This document shows positions 54,948-64,000 of a stretch of DNA of 64,000 bases, one piece after another (within the stretch, counting starts at the first letter, position 1; every line of letters begins with the position of its first letter). The notes beneath the pieces are model-generated. The model did not search any database. It worked only from the letters and a program-made list of their open reading frames with translations, and was not told the DNA's origin. The DNA comes from Kineosporia succinea (lineage in GTDB: Bacteria > Actinomycetota > Actinomycetes > Actinomycetales > Kineosporiaceae). The position numbers and the translations under genes were made by a program. The stretch covers positions 3,283,241-3,347,240 of the forward strand of contig NZ_JAUSQZ010000001.1 in the NCBI RefSeq assembly GCF_030811555.1, read 5' to 3'.

Positions 54948-55750
54948 CGGCTCCCGGGCCGCTGCCAGCGGAACGTCCGCAACGCCAGGAGCGTCCCGAT
55001 CACCAGCCATGCGGTCAGTATCAGCGCCGTGAGCCCGAGCTGCCAGGAGCCGGAGACCTCGGCCGCCGCGAACTCCTCCGGCAGGAACACCGAGCGCATG
55101 CCCTGGGCCAGCCAGCGCAGTGGGAAGACCGAGCCCAGAGTCTGCATCCAGCCCGGCAGTTCGGTGAAGACGAAGAACACCCCGGAGATGAACTGCAGCA
55201 CGATCACCACCGGGCTCACCACCGCGGCCGCGCTCTTCGACGAGCGGGCCAGTGAGGAGTAGGCGATGCCGAGAACCGTGCCGGCCGCCGCCCCGAGCCC
55301 GAAGACCCAGGCGAAACGCAGCCACCGCATCGGGTCGGTGGGCAGCTCGAGCCCGAACAGCAGGGCCCCGACCACCAGCAGCACCGCTGCCTGCACCAGG
55401 CCGGTGACGAGCACCAGCCCGACCTTGCCGAGGAAGTAGGCCAGGGGTGGCATCGGCGTGCCCCGCAACCGCTTCAGCGTGCCGTCGTCGCGCTCCACGG
55501 CGATCCCGATGGCCAGGGTCTGGAAGCTCGACAGCACGATTCCCGAGGCGATCATCCCGGCCGCGAAGTACTGGGTGAACGACACCCCCGGGGCCAGCTC
55601 GTCGTCGAACACCGAACCGAACACGAACAGCAGGATCACCGGGAAGGCGAACGTGAACACCACCGTCTCGCGCAGCCGGAAGAACTCCTTCAGCTCGATC
55701 CCGGTGCGCGCCAGCCCGAGCGAGAACGCGCTCGGCAGAGTCCTATTCAT
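54944..55750 (-). CDS. ABC-2 type exporter permease
   Basis: A 268-aa six-helix ABC-2 membrane protein. It has an N-terminal amphipathic stretch before the first helix, VERDDGTLKRLRGTPMPP as the conserved cytoplasmic loop, and PLRWLAQGMRSVFLP near the end. Daunorubicin-resistance type. It overlaps the ATPase gene by 8 nt and the kinase gene by 4 nt. Substrate unknown; a drug, lipid or peptide is likely. Confidence 0.9.
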   Translation of the reverse strand: MNRTLPSAFSLGLARTGIELKEFFRLRETVVFTFAFPVILLFVFGSVFDDELAPGVSFTQYFAAGMIASGIVLSSFQTLAIGIAVERDDGTLKRLRGTPMPPLAYFLGKVGLVLVTGLVQAAVLLVVGALLFGLELPTDPMRWLRFAWVFGLGAAAGTVLGIAYSSLARSSKSAAAVVSPVVIVLQFISGVFFVFTELPGWMQTLGSVFPLRWLAQGMRSVFLPEEFAAAEVSGSWQLGLTALILTAWLVIGTLLALRTFRWQRPGSR

Positions 55751-56576
55751 GAATCATCCCGAGGTAGACGTCTTCCAGGGTCGGGCGCAGCACCTGCAGG
55801 TCCGGCACCTCGCCCGCATACCGTTCCGAGAGCGCGGCCACCAGGGCGGTCGGCGCCGGGGTGAGCTCCTCACCGTCCCGCCACACCACCCGTGCCCGCT
55901 GCTCGTGACGCCCGCCCAGCCGCGCCGGGGTGTCCACCGCCACCAGCCGCCCGCCCGCGATCACCCCGACCCGGTCGGCCAGCTGCTCCGCCTCGTCCAG
56001 GTAGTGCGTGGTCAGCAGGATCGTGGTGCCCTCGTCACGCAGCCGCCGCACCAGCTCCCAGAACGAGCGCCGGGCCTGCGGGTCGAAACCGGTGGTGGGT
56101 TCGTCGAGGAACAGCAGCTCCGGCGTCCCGATGATGCCCAGCGCCACGTCCAGACGCCGCCGCTGGCCCCCGGACAGGCTCCGCACCCGGCTGTTCCGCT
56201 TCGGCTCCAGGCCCACCGCGTCGATCACCTCGTCCACGTCGCGCGGCCGCGGGTAGTACCGGGCGAAGTGCCCGACCAGCTCGCCGACGGTCAGCTCGGC
56301 GTAGTCGTCGCTGCTCTGCAGCACGATGCCGATCCGGGCGCGCCAGGCCCGCCCGGCCCGGCCCGGGTCCTCCCCGAGCACCGAGACCTCACCGCCGTCG
56401 CGCTCGCGGAAGCCCTCGAGGATCTCGGTGGTGGTGGTCTTGCCGGCACCGTTCGGGCCGAGCAGGGCGAAGACCTCGCCGGCGGGGACGTCGAGGTCCA
56501 GGTCGTCGACGGCACGCACAGCGCCGTACTCTTTGACGAGAGAGCGAACCCGGATGTGCGGGGGATCGGTGGACAT
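55743..56576 (-). CDS. ABC-2 type exporter ATP-binding protein
   Basis: A 277-aa ATPase of the DrrA/CcmA type: Walker A GPNGAGKTTT (about 39-48), signature LSGGQRRRLDVALG, Walker B LLFLDEPTTGFD and LTTHYLDEAEQLADRV. ATG 56576 follows AGGATGGA; a GTG/ATG further upstream (56651) lacks domain support. First gene of the four-gene exporter and two-component operon. Its stop overlaps the permease start. Confidence 0.92.
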   Translation of the reverse strand: MSTDPPHIRVRSLVKEYGAVRAVDDLDLDVPAGEVFALLGPNGAGKTTTTEILEGFRERDGGEVSVLGEDPGRAGRAWRARIGIVLQSSDDYAELTVGELVGHFARYYPRPRDVDEVIDAVGLEPKRNSRVRSLSGGQRRRLDVALGIIGTPELLFLDEPTTGFDPQARRSFWELVRRLRDEGTTILLTTHYLDEAEQLADRVGVIAGGRLVAVDTPARLGGRHEQRARVVWRDGEELTPAPTALVAALSERYAGEVPDLQVLRPTLEDVYLGMIHE

Positions 56577-56786
56577 GTGTCCATCCTGTTCACCGCACTG
56601 CCGTACCGGGACGACCAAGGGGCTGACAGGCGTCCACCATCCGGTGGACACCAGGGCGGCGACACCCGCTCTGAGGTGCCAGTTCGACCCGGGCGCCCTT
56701 GGATGCGTAGACTCTCGCCCGGGTGGTCACGCACCGCCAGGATCTCGCACGCCGATGGTGTGTGCCTGGCAGTGATTTCCACTCGT

Positions 56787-56859
56787 AGGGCAGTGGCGCA
56801 ATTGGTAGCGCACCGGTCTCCAAAACCGGCGGTTGGGGGTTCGAGTCCCTCCTGCCCTG
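56787..56859 (+). tRNA. tRNA-Trp (anticodon CCA)
   Basis: Cloverleaf with acceptor AGGGCAG/CTGCCCT, anticodon arm CCGGT-CTCCAAA-ACCGG, T-arm GGGGG-TTCGAGT-CCCTC and discriminator G. It lies directly upstream of secE, its conserved location in actinobacteria. Confidence 0.96.
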
Positions 56860-57021
56860 CGGGATGTGCTCGCGGCAACAGGACGTGTCGCGGAACTGAC
56901 AGGGCCCGTACCGACATGTTCGGTGCGGGCCACGATCACTGGACCGACCCGATCCACGCCGTGGCGCGGGCCTGGGAAGGCCCGGGCCTGACGACAGGCC
57001 CCAGACAACCAGGTGAGGACC

Positions 57022-57243
57022 GTGAGCAGCACGTCATCGACGAAGAAGCGCAGGGGCGGGCCGTTGCTCTTCCTGCGGCAGGTCGTGGCCGAGCTGCGGA
57101 AGGTGGTCCGTCCCACCCGGAACGAGCTCATCACCTACACGTCCGTGGTGCTGATCTTCGTCCTCGCCGTGATGCTTTACGTGTCGGCGCTGGACTTCGG
57201 CTTCGGCAAGTTCGTGCTCTGGGCGTTCGGCGGCGGTAGCTGA
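57022..57243 (+). CDS. secE: Protein translocase subunit SecE
   Basis: A 73-aa essential SecYEG subunit with a basic N-terminus, the conserved amphipathic segment [20 protein letters not shown] and one transmembrane helix (about 38-60). GTG 57022 is preceded by AGGTGAGGA; a GTG at 57013 would overlap that site. The leader of about 160 nt after tRNA-Trp contains a GGCCCGTACCG/CGGTGCGGGCC hairpin (56903-56931). Confidence 0.95.
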   Translation: MSSTSSTKKRRGGPLLFLRQVVAELRKVVRPTRNELITYTSVVLIFVLAVMLYVSALDFGFGKFVLWAFGGGS

Positions 57244-57343
57244 GTCGCCTGCGCGGCGGCTCCGGTGCACGATCGAGAGCGTTGAGAGCCGGCCCGACCA
57301 CTCCGTGAGCGGGCCGGAACGTACGAAGGGAAGCAGGACAAGC

Positions 57344-58117
57344 GTGTCCGAGAACACCGAGCAGTTCACCGAGGAGGACACCGACCTCGCCACCACGGCG
57401 CAGGACGGTTCCGACGACGCCGCCACCGACGAGGTGGCCGGCGCCCTCGAGCAGGACGAGACGGACGACGCGCAGCCCGAGTCCGTTCCCACCGCCGGTG
57501 CGGACGACGAGGAGCCCGGCGACCCGGTCGAGGAGTTCAAGGCGGGTCTGCGCCGCGCTCCCGGTGACTGGTACGTGATCCACTCCTACGCGGGTTACGA
57601 GAACCGGGTCAAGGCCAACCTCGAGAACCGCACCACGAGCCTCAACATGGAGGATTACATCTTCCAGGTCGAGGTGCCGATGGAAGACGTGACCGAGATC
57701 AAGAACGGCCAGCGCAAGCAGGTCCGCCGGGTCCGGATCCCTGGTTACGTCCTGGTCCGCATGGACCTCACCGACGAGTCCTGGGGCGCCGTCCGGCACA
57801 CCCCGGGCGTCACCGGTTTCGTCGGCCACACGCACCAGCCGGTTCCGCTGAGCCTCGACGAGGTCTTCTCGATGCTCGCCCCGGCCCTGGCGCCGGCGGA
57901 ATCCACGAGCAAGTCCTCGAGCCCCGGCAAGTCCGAGGTGAAGGTCGTCGACTTCGAGGTCGGCGAGACCGTCACCGTGATGGAAGGGCCGTTCGAGACC
58001 CTGCCGGCCACCATCTCCGAGATCAACGCCGACGCCCAGAAGCTCAAGGTGCTGGTCTCGATCTTCGGTCGGGAGACCCCGGTGGAACTTTCGTTCGCCG
58101 ACGTCTCCAAGATCTGA
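57344..58117 (+). CDS. nusG: Transcription termination/antitermination protein NusG
   Basis: A 257-aa NusG with an acidic N-terminal extension of about 70 residues typical of actinobacteria. The NGN domain follows ([19 protein letters not shown], then [11 protein letters not shown]-type [11 protein letters not shown]). The C-terminal KOW domain is at about 200-255 ([21 protein letters not shown]). GTG 57344 was chosen with AGGACAAG upstream. It sits in canonical order between secE and rplK. Confidence 0.96.
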   Translation: MSENTEQFTEEDTDLATTAQDGSDDAATDEVAGALEQDETDDAQPESVPTAGADDEEPGDPVEEFKAGLRRAPGDWYVIHSYAGYENRVKANLENRTTSLNMEDYIFQVEVPMEDVTEIKNGQRKQVRRVRIPGYVLVRMDLTDESWGAVRHTPGVTGFVGHTHQPVPLSLDEVFSMLAPALAPAESTSKSSSPGKSEVKVVDFEVGETVTVMEGPFETLPATISEINADAQKLKVLVSIFGRETPVELSFADVSKI

Positions 58118-58151
58118 TCGCACCTAAACACCCGGAAAAAGGAACAAGGTC

Positions 58152-58583
58152 ATGCCCCCCAAGAAGAAGGTCTCAGCTCTGATCAAGCTGCAGATCAATG
58201 CCGGCCAGGCAACTCCCGCCCCGCCGATCGGGCCTGCGCTCGGTCAGCACGGCGTCAACATCATGGAGTTCTGCAAGGCCTACAACGCCAAGACCGAAGG
58301 CCAGCGCGGCAGCGTGGTTCCGGTGGAGATCACGGTCTACGAAGACCGTTCCTTCACCTTCATCACGAAGACCCCGCCGGCCGCCGAGCTGATCAAGAAG
58401 GCCGCCGGTGTGGCCAAGGGCTCGGGCGAGCCGCACAAGACCAAGGTCGGCAACCTCACCGCCGCCCAGGTCCGTGAGATCGCCACGACCAAGCTCGAAG
58501 ACCTCAACGCGAGCGACCTGGACATGGCGTCCCGGATCATCGCCGGCACCGCCCGCTCGATGGGGATCACCGTCGAGGGCTGA
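58152..58583 (+). CDS. rplK: 50S ribosomal protein L11
   Basis: A 143-aa protein of normal length: [24 protein letters not shown] at the N-terminus and the RNA-binding C-terminal domain ending SMGITVEG. It binds 23S rRNA at the GTPase centre and is needed for the stringent response. AAAAGGAACAAGG precedes the ATG. First gene of the rplK-rplA unit. Confidence 0.98.
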
Positions 58584-58666
58584 GCCTCTCACCCGTACTT
58601 TTTTCACAGCACCACGTGGCAGGGCCGGGCGCGGTCCGTCGACCACACTTCTCCTGGAGGAGAATC

Positions 58667-59374
58667 ATGAAGCGCAGCAAGTCCTACCGCGCAGCGGCGG
58701 AGAAGATCGACAGCGACGAGCTGTACTCCCCGCTCGACGCGATCAAGCTGGCCAAGGAGACGTCGAGCACGAAGTACGACGCCACCGTCGAGGTCGCGTT
58801 CCGTCTCGGTGTCGACCCGCGTAAGGCCGACCAGATGGTGCGCGGCACCGTGAACCTGCCGAACGGCACCGGCAAGACCGCCCGGGTGCTGGTCTTCGCC
58901 ACCGGTGACCGTGCCGCGCAGGCCGAGGCCGCGGGTGCCGACATCGTCGGCTCCGACGAGCTCATCACGAAGATCCAGGGTGGCTTCCTCGACTTCGACG
59001 CCGTCGTCGCCACGCCCGACCTGATGGGCAAGGTCGGGCGTCTGGGTAAGGTCCTCGGTCCCCGTGGCCTGATGCCGAACCCGAAGACCGGCACGGTGAC
59101 CATGGACGTCGCCAAGGCCGTCGAGGAGATCAAGGGCGGAAAGATCGAGTTCCGCACCGACAAGCACTCGAACCTGCACTTCATCATCGGCAAGACCTCG
59201 TTCACCGAGTCTCAGCTGGTGCAGAACTACGCGGCCGCGATCGAAGAGGTCATGCGCCTCAAGCCGTCCGCCGCGAAGGGTCGCTACCTGAAGAAGGCGA
59301 CCATCACCACCACGATGGGCCCGGGCATCCCGGTCGACCCGAACGCGGTGCGGGCGCTGGAGGAGCAGGCCTGA
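58667..59374 (+). CDS. rplA: 50S ribosomal protein L1
   Basis: A 235-aa protein: [26 protein letters not shown] and the conserved [25 protein letters not shown] are present in parts. L1 is both a ribosomal protein and often a repressor of its own operon. ATG 58667 is preceded by TGGAGGAG. A long terminator follows, so rplJ is transcribed separately. Confidence 0.98.
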   Translation: MKRSKSYRAAAEKIDSDELYSPLDAIKLAKETSSTKYDATVEVAFRLGVDPRKADQMVRGTVNLPNGTGKTARVLVFATGDRAAQAEAAGADIVGSDELITKIQGGFLDFDAVVATPDLMGKVGRLGKVLGPRGLMPNPKTGTVTMDVAKAVEEIKGGKIEFRTDKHSNLHFIIGKTSFTESQLVQNYAAAIEEVMRLKPSAAKGRYLKKATITTTMGPGIPVDPNAVRALEEQA

Positions 59375-59414
59375 GCCTGATTCCCCGGCACCTCCCGGTG
59401 AGGTTCTGAACCGA

Positions 59415-59453
59415 AGAACGGCCCTGTTCGCACACTGCGAATAGGGCCGTTCT
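59415..59453 (+). terminator. Strong terminator after rplA
   Basis: A stem of 18 bp with one G/T pair (AGAACGGCCCT, then TTCGCA, pairing with TGCGAA, then AGGGCCGTTCT) and a CAC loop. It is the longest near-perfect hairpin in the window and separates the rplK-rplA unit from the signalling genes. Confidence 0.9.
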
Positions 59454-59615
59454 CATGATCGCCACGAGGCGCCCGGTGACGGTCTTTTTCTACTGATCCG
59501 CAAGGTAGGGTTAACGGGCGCGACGCCTGACGGGAGTGCTCCCGGAGGGCGAGGGTCCAGCAGCCGGGCTCCAGCGCTGTCTGCTGTGCGCGGAACGTGT
59601 GGGGCGGAGGGCCCG

Positions 59616-60808
59616 GTGTACGAAACGGAACGTCTGGAGGAGCCCGCGGCCCGCTCGGAGAGCAGGTTGCTGCTCGTCGAGGACGACGACGGGGACGCCC
59701 TGATCGTCGAGGACCTGCTCGACCTGGCCGGCAGCGGTTTCGAGATCGTGCGGGCCCGGAGCCTCAAGCAGGCTCGAGATCTGTTGCGCCGCAACAAGTT
59801 CGGCTGTGTCCTGCTCGACCTCGGACTGCCCGACGGGCAGGGGCTGGATGTCGTGCACAGCCTGCTCGACGAGGCCTCCGACGTCGCGGTCATCTGTTTC
59901 ACCGGTCTCGACGACGAGCGCTCCGGCGCCGCCGCGGTCGCCGCCGGTGCCCAGGACTACCTGGTCAAGGGCCAGGTCGACGGTGAGCTGCTGAGCCGGG
60001 CGATCCGCTATGCGATGGAGCGGCGCCGGGCCGAGGAGCAGTCCCGCCAGCTCTACGCCAGCGAGGTGCGCACCCAGGAGTACGCCCGTCTCGAGCGTGG
60101 CCTGCTGCCGCTGACCCAGACCCGCGACCCTGCCCTCGGCGTCACCGCCCGCTACCGCCCGCAGGCCGGTGACCTGCTCGGCGCCGACTTCTACGACGTG
60201 GTCGAGGCCCCCGACGGCCGGGTGTTCATCCTGATCGGCGGCGTGGCCGGGCACGGTCCCGAGGAGGCGGCCCTCGGGGTCAGCCTGCGCGTCGCCTGGC
60301 GCGCTCTGGTGATGGCCGGCGTCGACCCGGGCCGGCTGCTGCCCGTGCTCGAGGAGCTGCTGATCCGGGAGCGCCGCTCGGAGGAGATCTTCGTGCAGGC
60401 CACGCTCTGCGTGATCGACGCCGACCGGCTCACCGCGCACCTGTGGCTGGCCGCGCACCTGCCGCCGATGCTGCTCGACCCGGTGCCGACCCAGCTGCCC
60501 GGCGACCCCGCGAGCATGGCGATCGGCCTGCTCCCGCCCGGGGCCTGGCGCGGTCGCAAGATCACGCTGCCGGCCCGCTGGCGCCTGCTCTTCTACACCG
60601 ACGGCCTGGTCGAGGGTTCGCGCGGCCGTGGCCTGCACCACGAGCTGGGTGTGCCCGGCCTGCTCGAGCTGGCCCAGGCCAGCCGCACGGTCGGCGACGA
60701 CGGCGCCGAGGTGGTGGACGACCTGCTGGACCGGGTGCAAGACGCGCACGGGGGAGAGCTGCCCGACGACGTCGCGGTGATCGCGGTGCAGTGGCCGAGG
60801 GAGTTCAA

Positions 60809-60812
<4 letters not shown>
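59616..60812 (+). CDS. Receiver-domain PP2C/SpoIIE-type phosphatase
   Basis: A 398-aa protein. The N-terminal receiver (about 16-135) has acidic Asp23/Asp24 and phospho-acceptor Asp68 (VLLDLGLPDG). A linker helix leads to a PPM/SpoIIE domain (about 175-395) with GADFYDV (Asp191, Asp194), FYTDGLVEG and LPDDVAVIAV. The usual metal-binding Asp in IGDVSGHG is Gly209 (LIGGVAGHG). Related proteins dephosphorylate anti-anti-sigma factors. GTG 59616 follows GGAGGG. It is coupled to the kinase gene by GTGA. Confidence 0.87.
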
Positions 60813-62535
<1,723 letters not shown>

Positions 62536-62539
<4 letters not shown>

Positions 62540-62958
62540 TCGCGGTGCTGCTGGTCGAGGACGACCCGGGCGACGTGGTGATGACCCGGGAGGCCCTGGA
62601 GGACACCGGGGTGACCAGCCGGCTGGACGTGGTCGGCGACGGGGCCCAGGCGCTGGACTTCCTGTACCGGCGCGGCCCGTACGCCGACGCGCTGCCGCCC
62701 GACCTGATCCTGCTCGACCTGAACCTGCCGAAGATGCACGGCCAGGAGGTGCTGTCGGCGGTCAAGGCAGACCCGCAGCTGCGGCACATCCCGGTGGTCG
62801 TGCTGACCACGTCGGAGGCCGAGGAAGACGTGCTGCGCAGCTACGACGGCCACGCCAACGCCTACGTGACCAAGCCCGTGGACTTCGAGAGCTTCGTCGC
62901 CGTGGTGCGGCAGATCGACGACTTCTTCGTGAGCATCGTGAGGCTCCCGCACCACTGA
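62536..62958 (+). CDS. Single-domain response regulator (Rcp1-like)
   Basis: A 140-aa stand-alone receiver with Glu8-Asp9-Asp10, phospho-acceptor Asp61 (LILLDLNLPKMHG), Thr and Lys (YVTKPVDF) in place. There is no output domain; it resembles the small receivers paired with phytochrome-type kinases. The start is inferred at TTG 62536, overlapping the kinase stop (TTGA), because the receiver begins exactly there. It is the third member of a coupled signalling operon lodged between rplA and rplJ. Confidence 0.88.
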
Positions 62959-62960
62959 TT

Positions 62961-62989
62961 TTGGTTTCTGGGCCCGGAACCCGTACTCT
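62961..62989 (+). promoter_or_regulatory. Candidate rplJL promoter
   Basis: TTGGTT (62961-62966) and TACTCT (62984-62989) are separated by 17 nt and begin two bases after the stop of the response regulator. The predicted start near 62996 coincides with the beginning of the conserved leader. Confidence 0.6.
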
Positions 62990-62994
62990 TGACA

Positions 62995-63193
62995 GAGCCA
63001 AAGATCGCCGGTTGCCGTCCTCACTCAGGATCGGCTGAAGGTCCCGCAATGTGTGGGCGGCCAGCGTAGGTGACCGGTAGAGCTTTGAAATTCCTGCCTC
63101 GGCAAGGTTCTTCAACGCCCCGTGCGCCTGCGCCGGGGCGTTTCGCATTTCTGCGGGCCGTGAGCGCACCGGCAACAGAAGTGAAGGAGTCCC
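62995..63193 (+). ncRNA. Ribosomal protein L10 leader
   Basis: A gene-free leader of about 200 nt before rplJ. The segment AGCCAAAGATCGCCGG near its start and the following alternating helices match my recollection of actinobacterial L10 leaders, which bind L10(L12)4 to repress rplJL. An attenuator-like hairpin lies in its second half (63114-63142). Confidence 0.7.
63114..63142 (+). terminator. Attenuator-like hairpin in the L10 leader
   Basis: AACGCCCCG pairs perfectly with CGGGGCGTT (9 bp, 11-nt loop). It is followed by TCGCATTTCT, giving an intrinsic-terminator shape within the leader. Confidence 0.6.
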
Positions 63194-63760
63194 ATGGCAC
63201 GGGCAGACAAGGCTGCGACGATCGCAGAACTCACCGAGAAGTTCCGCGGTTCCAACGCCGCGGTCCTGACCGAGTACCGAGGACTGACCGTCTCCCAGCT
63301 CACGCAGCTGCGTAAGAGCATTGCGGAGCACGCGACCTACACGGTCACCAAGAACACGCTGACGAAGCTGGCCGCGCAGAACGCCGGGATCACCGCGTTC
63401 GACGGTGAGCTGGCCGGTCCGAGCGCGGTCGCGTTCGTCACCGGTGACGCGGTCGAGGTGGCCAAGAGCCTGCGTGACTTCTCGAAGGCGAACCCGGCGC
63501 TCGTCGTCAAGGGCGGTTTCCTCGACGGCAACCCGCTCACCGCCGACGAGGTGCGCAAGCTCGCCGACCTGGAGTCCCGCGAGGTCCTGCTGGCCAAGAT
63601 GGCCGGCGCGATGAAGGCGTCCCTCACCAAGGCCGCCGTCCTCTTCCAGGCCCCGCTCTCCAAGACGGTCCGCACCGTCGAGGCCCTGCGCGAGAAGCAG
63701 GCCGCCGGTGCTCCGGCCGCGGCCGAGAGCGAGCCCGCGGCCGAGACCGTGGAGGCCTGA
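63194..63760 (+). CDS. rplJ: 50S ribosomal protein L10
   Basis: A 188-aa stalk base protein: [28 protein letters not shown] at the N-terminus in family order, and a C-terminal helix for L7/L12 binding with an Ala/Glu-rich end. AAGGAG precedes the ATG. It is probably autoregulated through the leader upstream and is co-transcribed with rplL. Confidence 0.98.
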   Translation: MARADKAATIAELTEKFRGSNAAVLTEYRGLTVSQLTQLRKSIAEHATYTVTKNTLTKLAAQNAGITAFDGELAGPSAVAFVTGDAVEVAKSLRDFSKANPALVVKGGFLDGNPLTADEVRKLADLESREVLLAKMAGAMKASLTKAAVLFQAPLSKTVRTVEALREKQAAGAPAAAESEPAAETVEA

Positions 63761-63875
63761 CCTTCAGGTCAGTCCCGCACCCTCAGAACCATCTGGATCC
63801 TGCGAAGCAGATCCACTTCTCCAGACCTCGTTGCGCAGCATGACTCGCAACGCAGTACCGAAAGGGATAGCCACC

Positions 63876-64000
63876 ATGGCGAAGCTCAGCACCGACGAAC
63901 TGCTCGACGCCTTCAAGGAACTGACCCTGATCGAGCTCTCCGAGTTCGTGAAGGCCTTCGAGGAGACCTTCGACGTCACCGCGGCCGCCCCGGTCGCCGT
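63876..64000 (+). CDS. rplL: 50S ribosomal protein L7/L12 (5' part, runs off the window)
   Basis: The first 41 codons are present: [20 protein letters not shown] and [13 protein letters not shown] match the dimerising N-terminal domain of L7/L12. AAAGGGAT precedes the ATG. The gene continues past the end of the window. Confidence 0.96.
   Translation, partial: MAKLSTDELLDAFKELTLIELSEFVKAFEETFDVTAAAPVA

Overview
The window is a high-GC actinobacterial chromosome segment. Evidence includes many GTG starts, 4-nt stop/start overlaps, leaderless-looking promoters, MaoC genes next to rpmG, KorAB beside a nuo locus, and the gene order tRNA-Trp, secE, nusG, rplK, rplA, rplJ, rplL. No rRNA gene, IS element, CRISPR array or phage module is visible. 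The content suggests a soil actinomycete; the genus cannot be fixed from sequence alone.

Region 1 (1-11.9 kb): the 3' part of a complete-type complex I operon, nuoF (last codons)-G-H-I-J-K-L-M-N, coupled to a long-chain polyprenyl diphosphate synthase likely making the menaquinone tail. Region 2 (12-23.2 kb): a Uma2-family protein, an FdhF/YdeP-like molybdopterin oxidoreductase, a RarD-like permease, 2-oxoacid:ferredoxin oxidoreductase korAB, a divergent LysR regulator and a polar amino acid ABC transporter.

Region 3 (23.3-38.1 kb): a second nuo cluster, nuoA-B-C-H-[GNAT, VOC, TetR]-I-J-K-L-M-N, followed by htpX. It has no D, E, F or G subunit. Its membrane pumping subunits look intact, but its NuoH carries a changed glutamate-rich quinone loop. 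Its soluble subunits NuoB, NuoC and above all NuoI (712 aa) carry large low-complexity extensions built from in-frame tandem repeats. With korAB nearby, a ferredoxin-fed, NADH-independent complex I is the most economical hypothesis.

Region 4 (38-48.2 kb): an ANTAR-like protein, an anchored GH26-like glycosidase, a DODA-type dioxygenase with a probable leaderless promoter, a Nudix hydrolase, tRNA-Tyr, YajQ, tRNA-Thr, tRNA-Met, rpmG, two MaoC dehydratases, an MFS transporter, murB, an adenosine deaminase and a small membrane protein. Region 5 (48.2-56.6 kb): a palindrome-rich divergent region, an HTH protein of unknown function with two paralogous GT-A-like proteins, and an overlapping ABC-2 exporter plus two-component system on the minus strand.

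Region 6 (56.8-64 kb): tRNA-Trp, secE, nusG, rplK, rplA, a strong terminator, a signalling trio (receiver-PP2C phosphatase lacking a usual metal-site Asp, CHASE3 histidine kinase, single-domain receiver), then the L10 leader, rplJ and the start of rplL.
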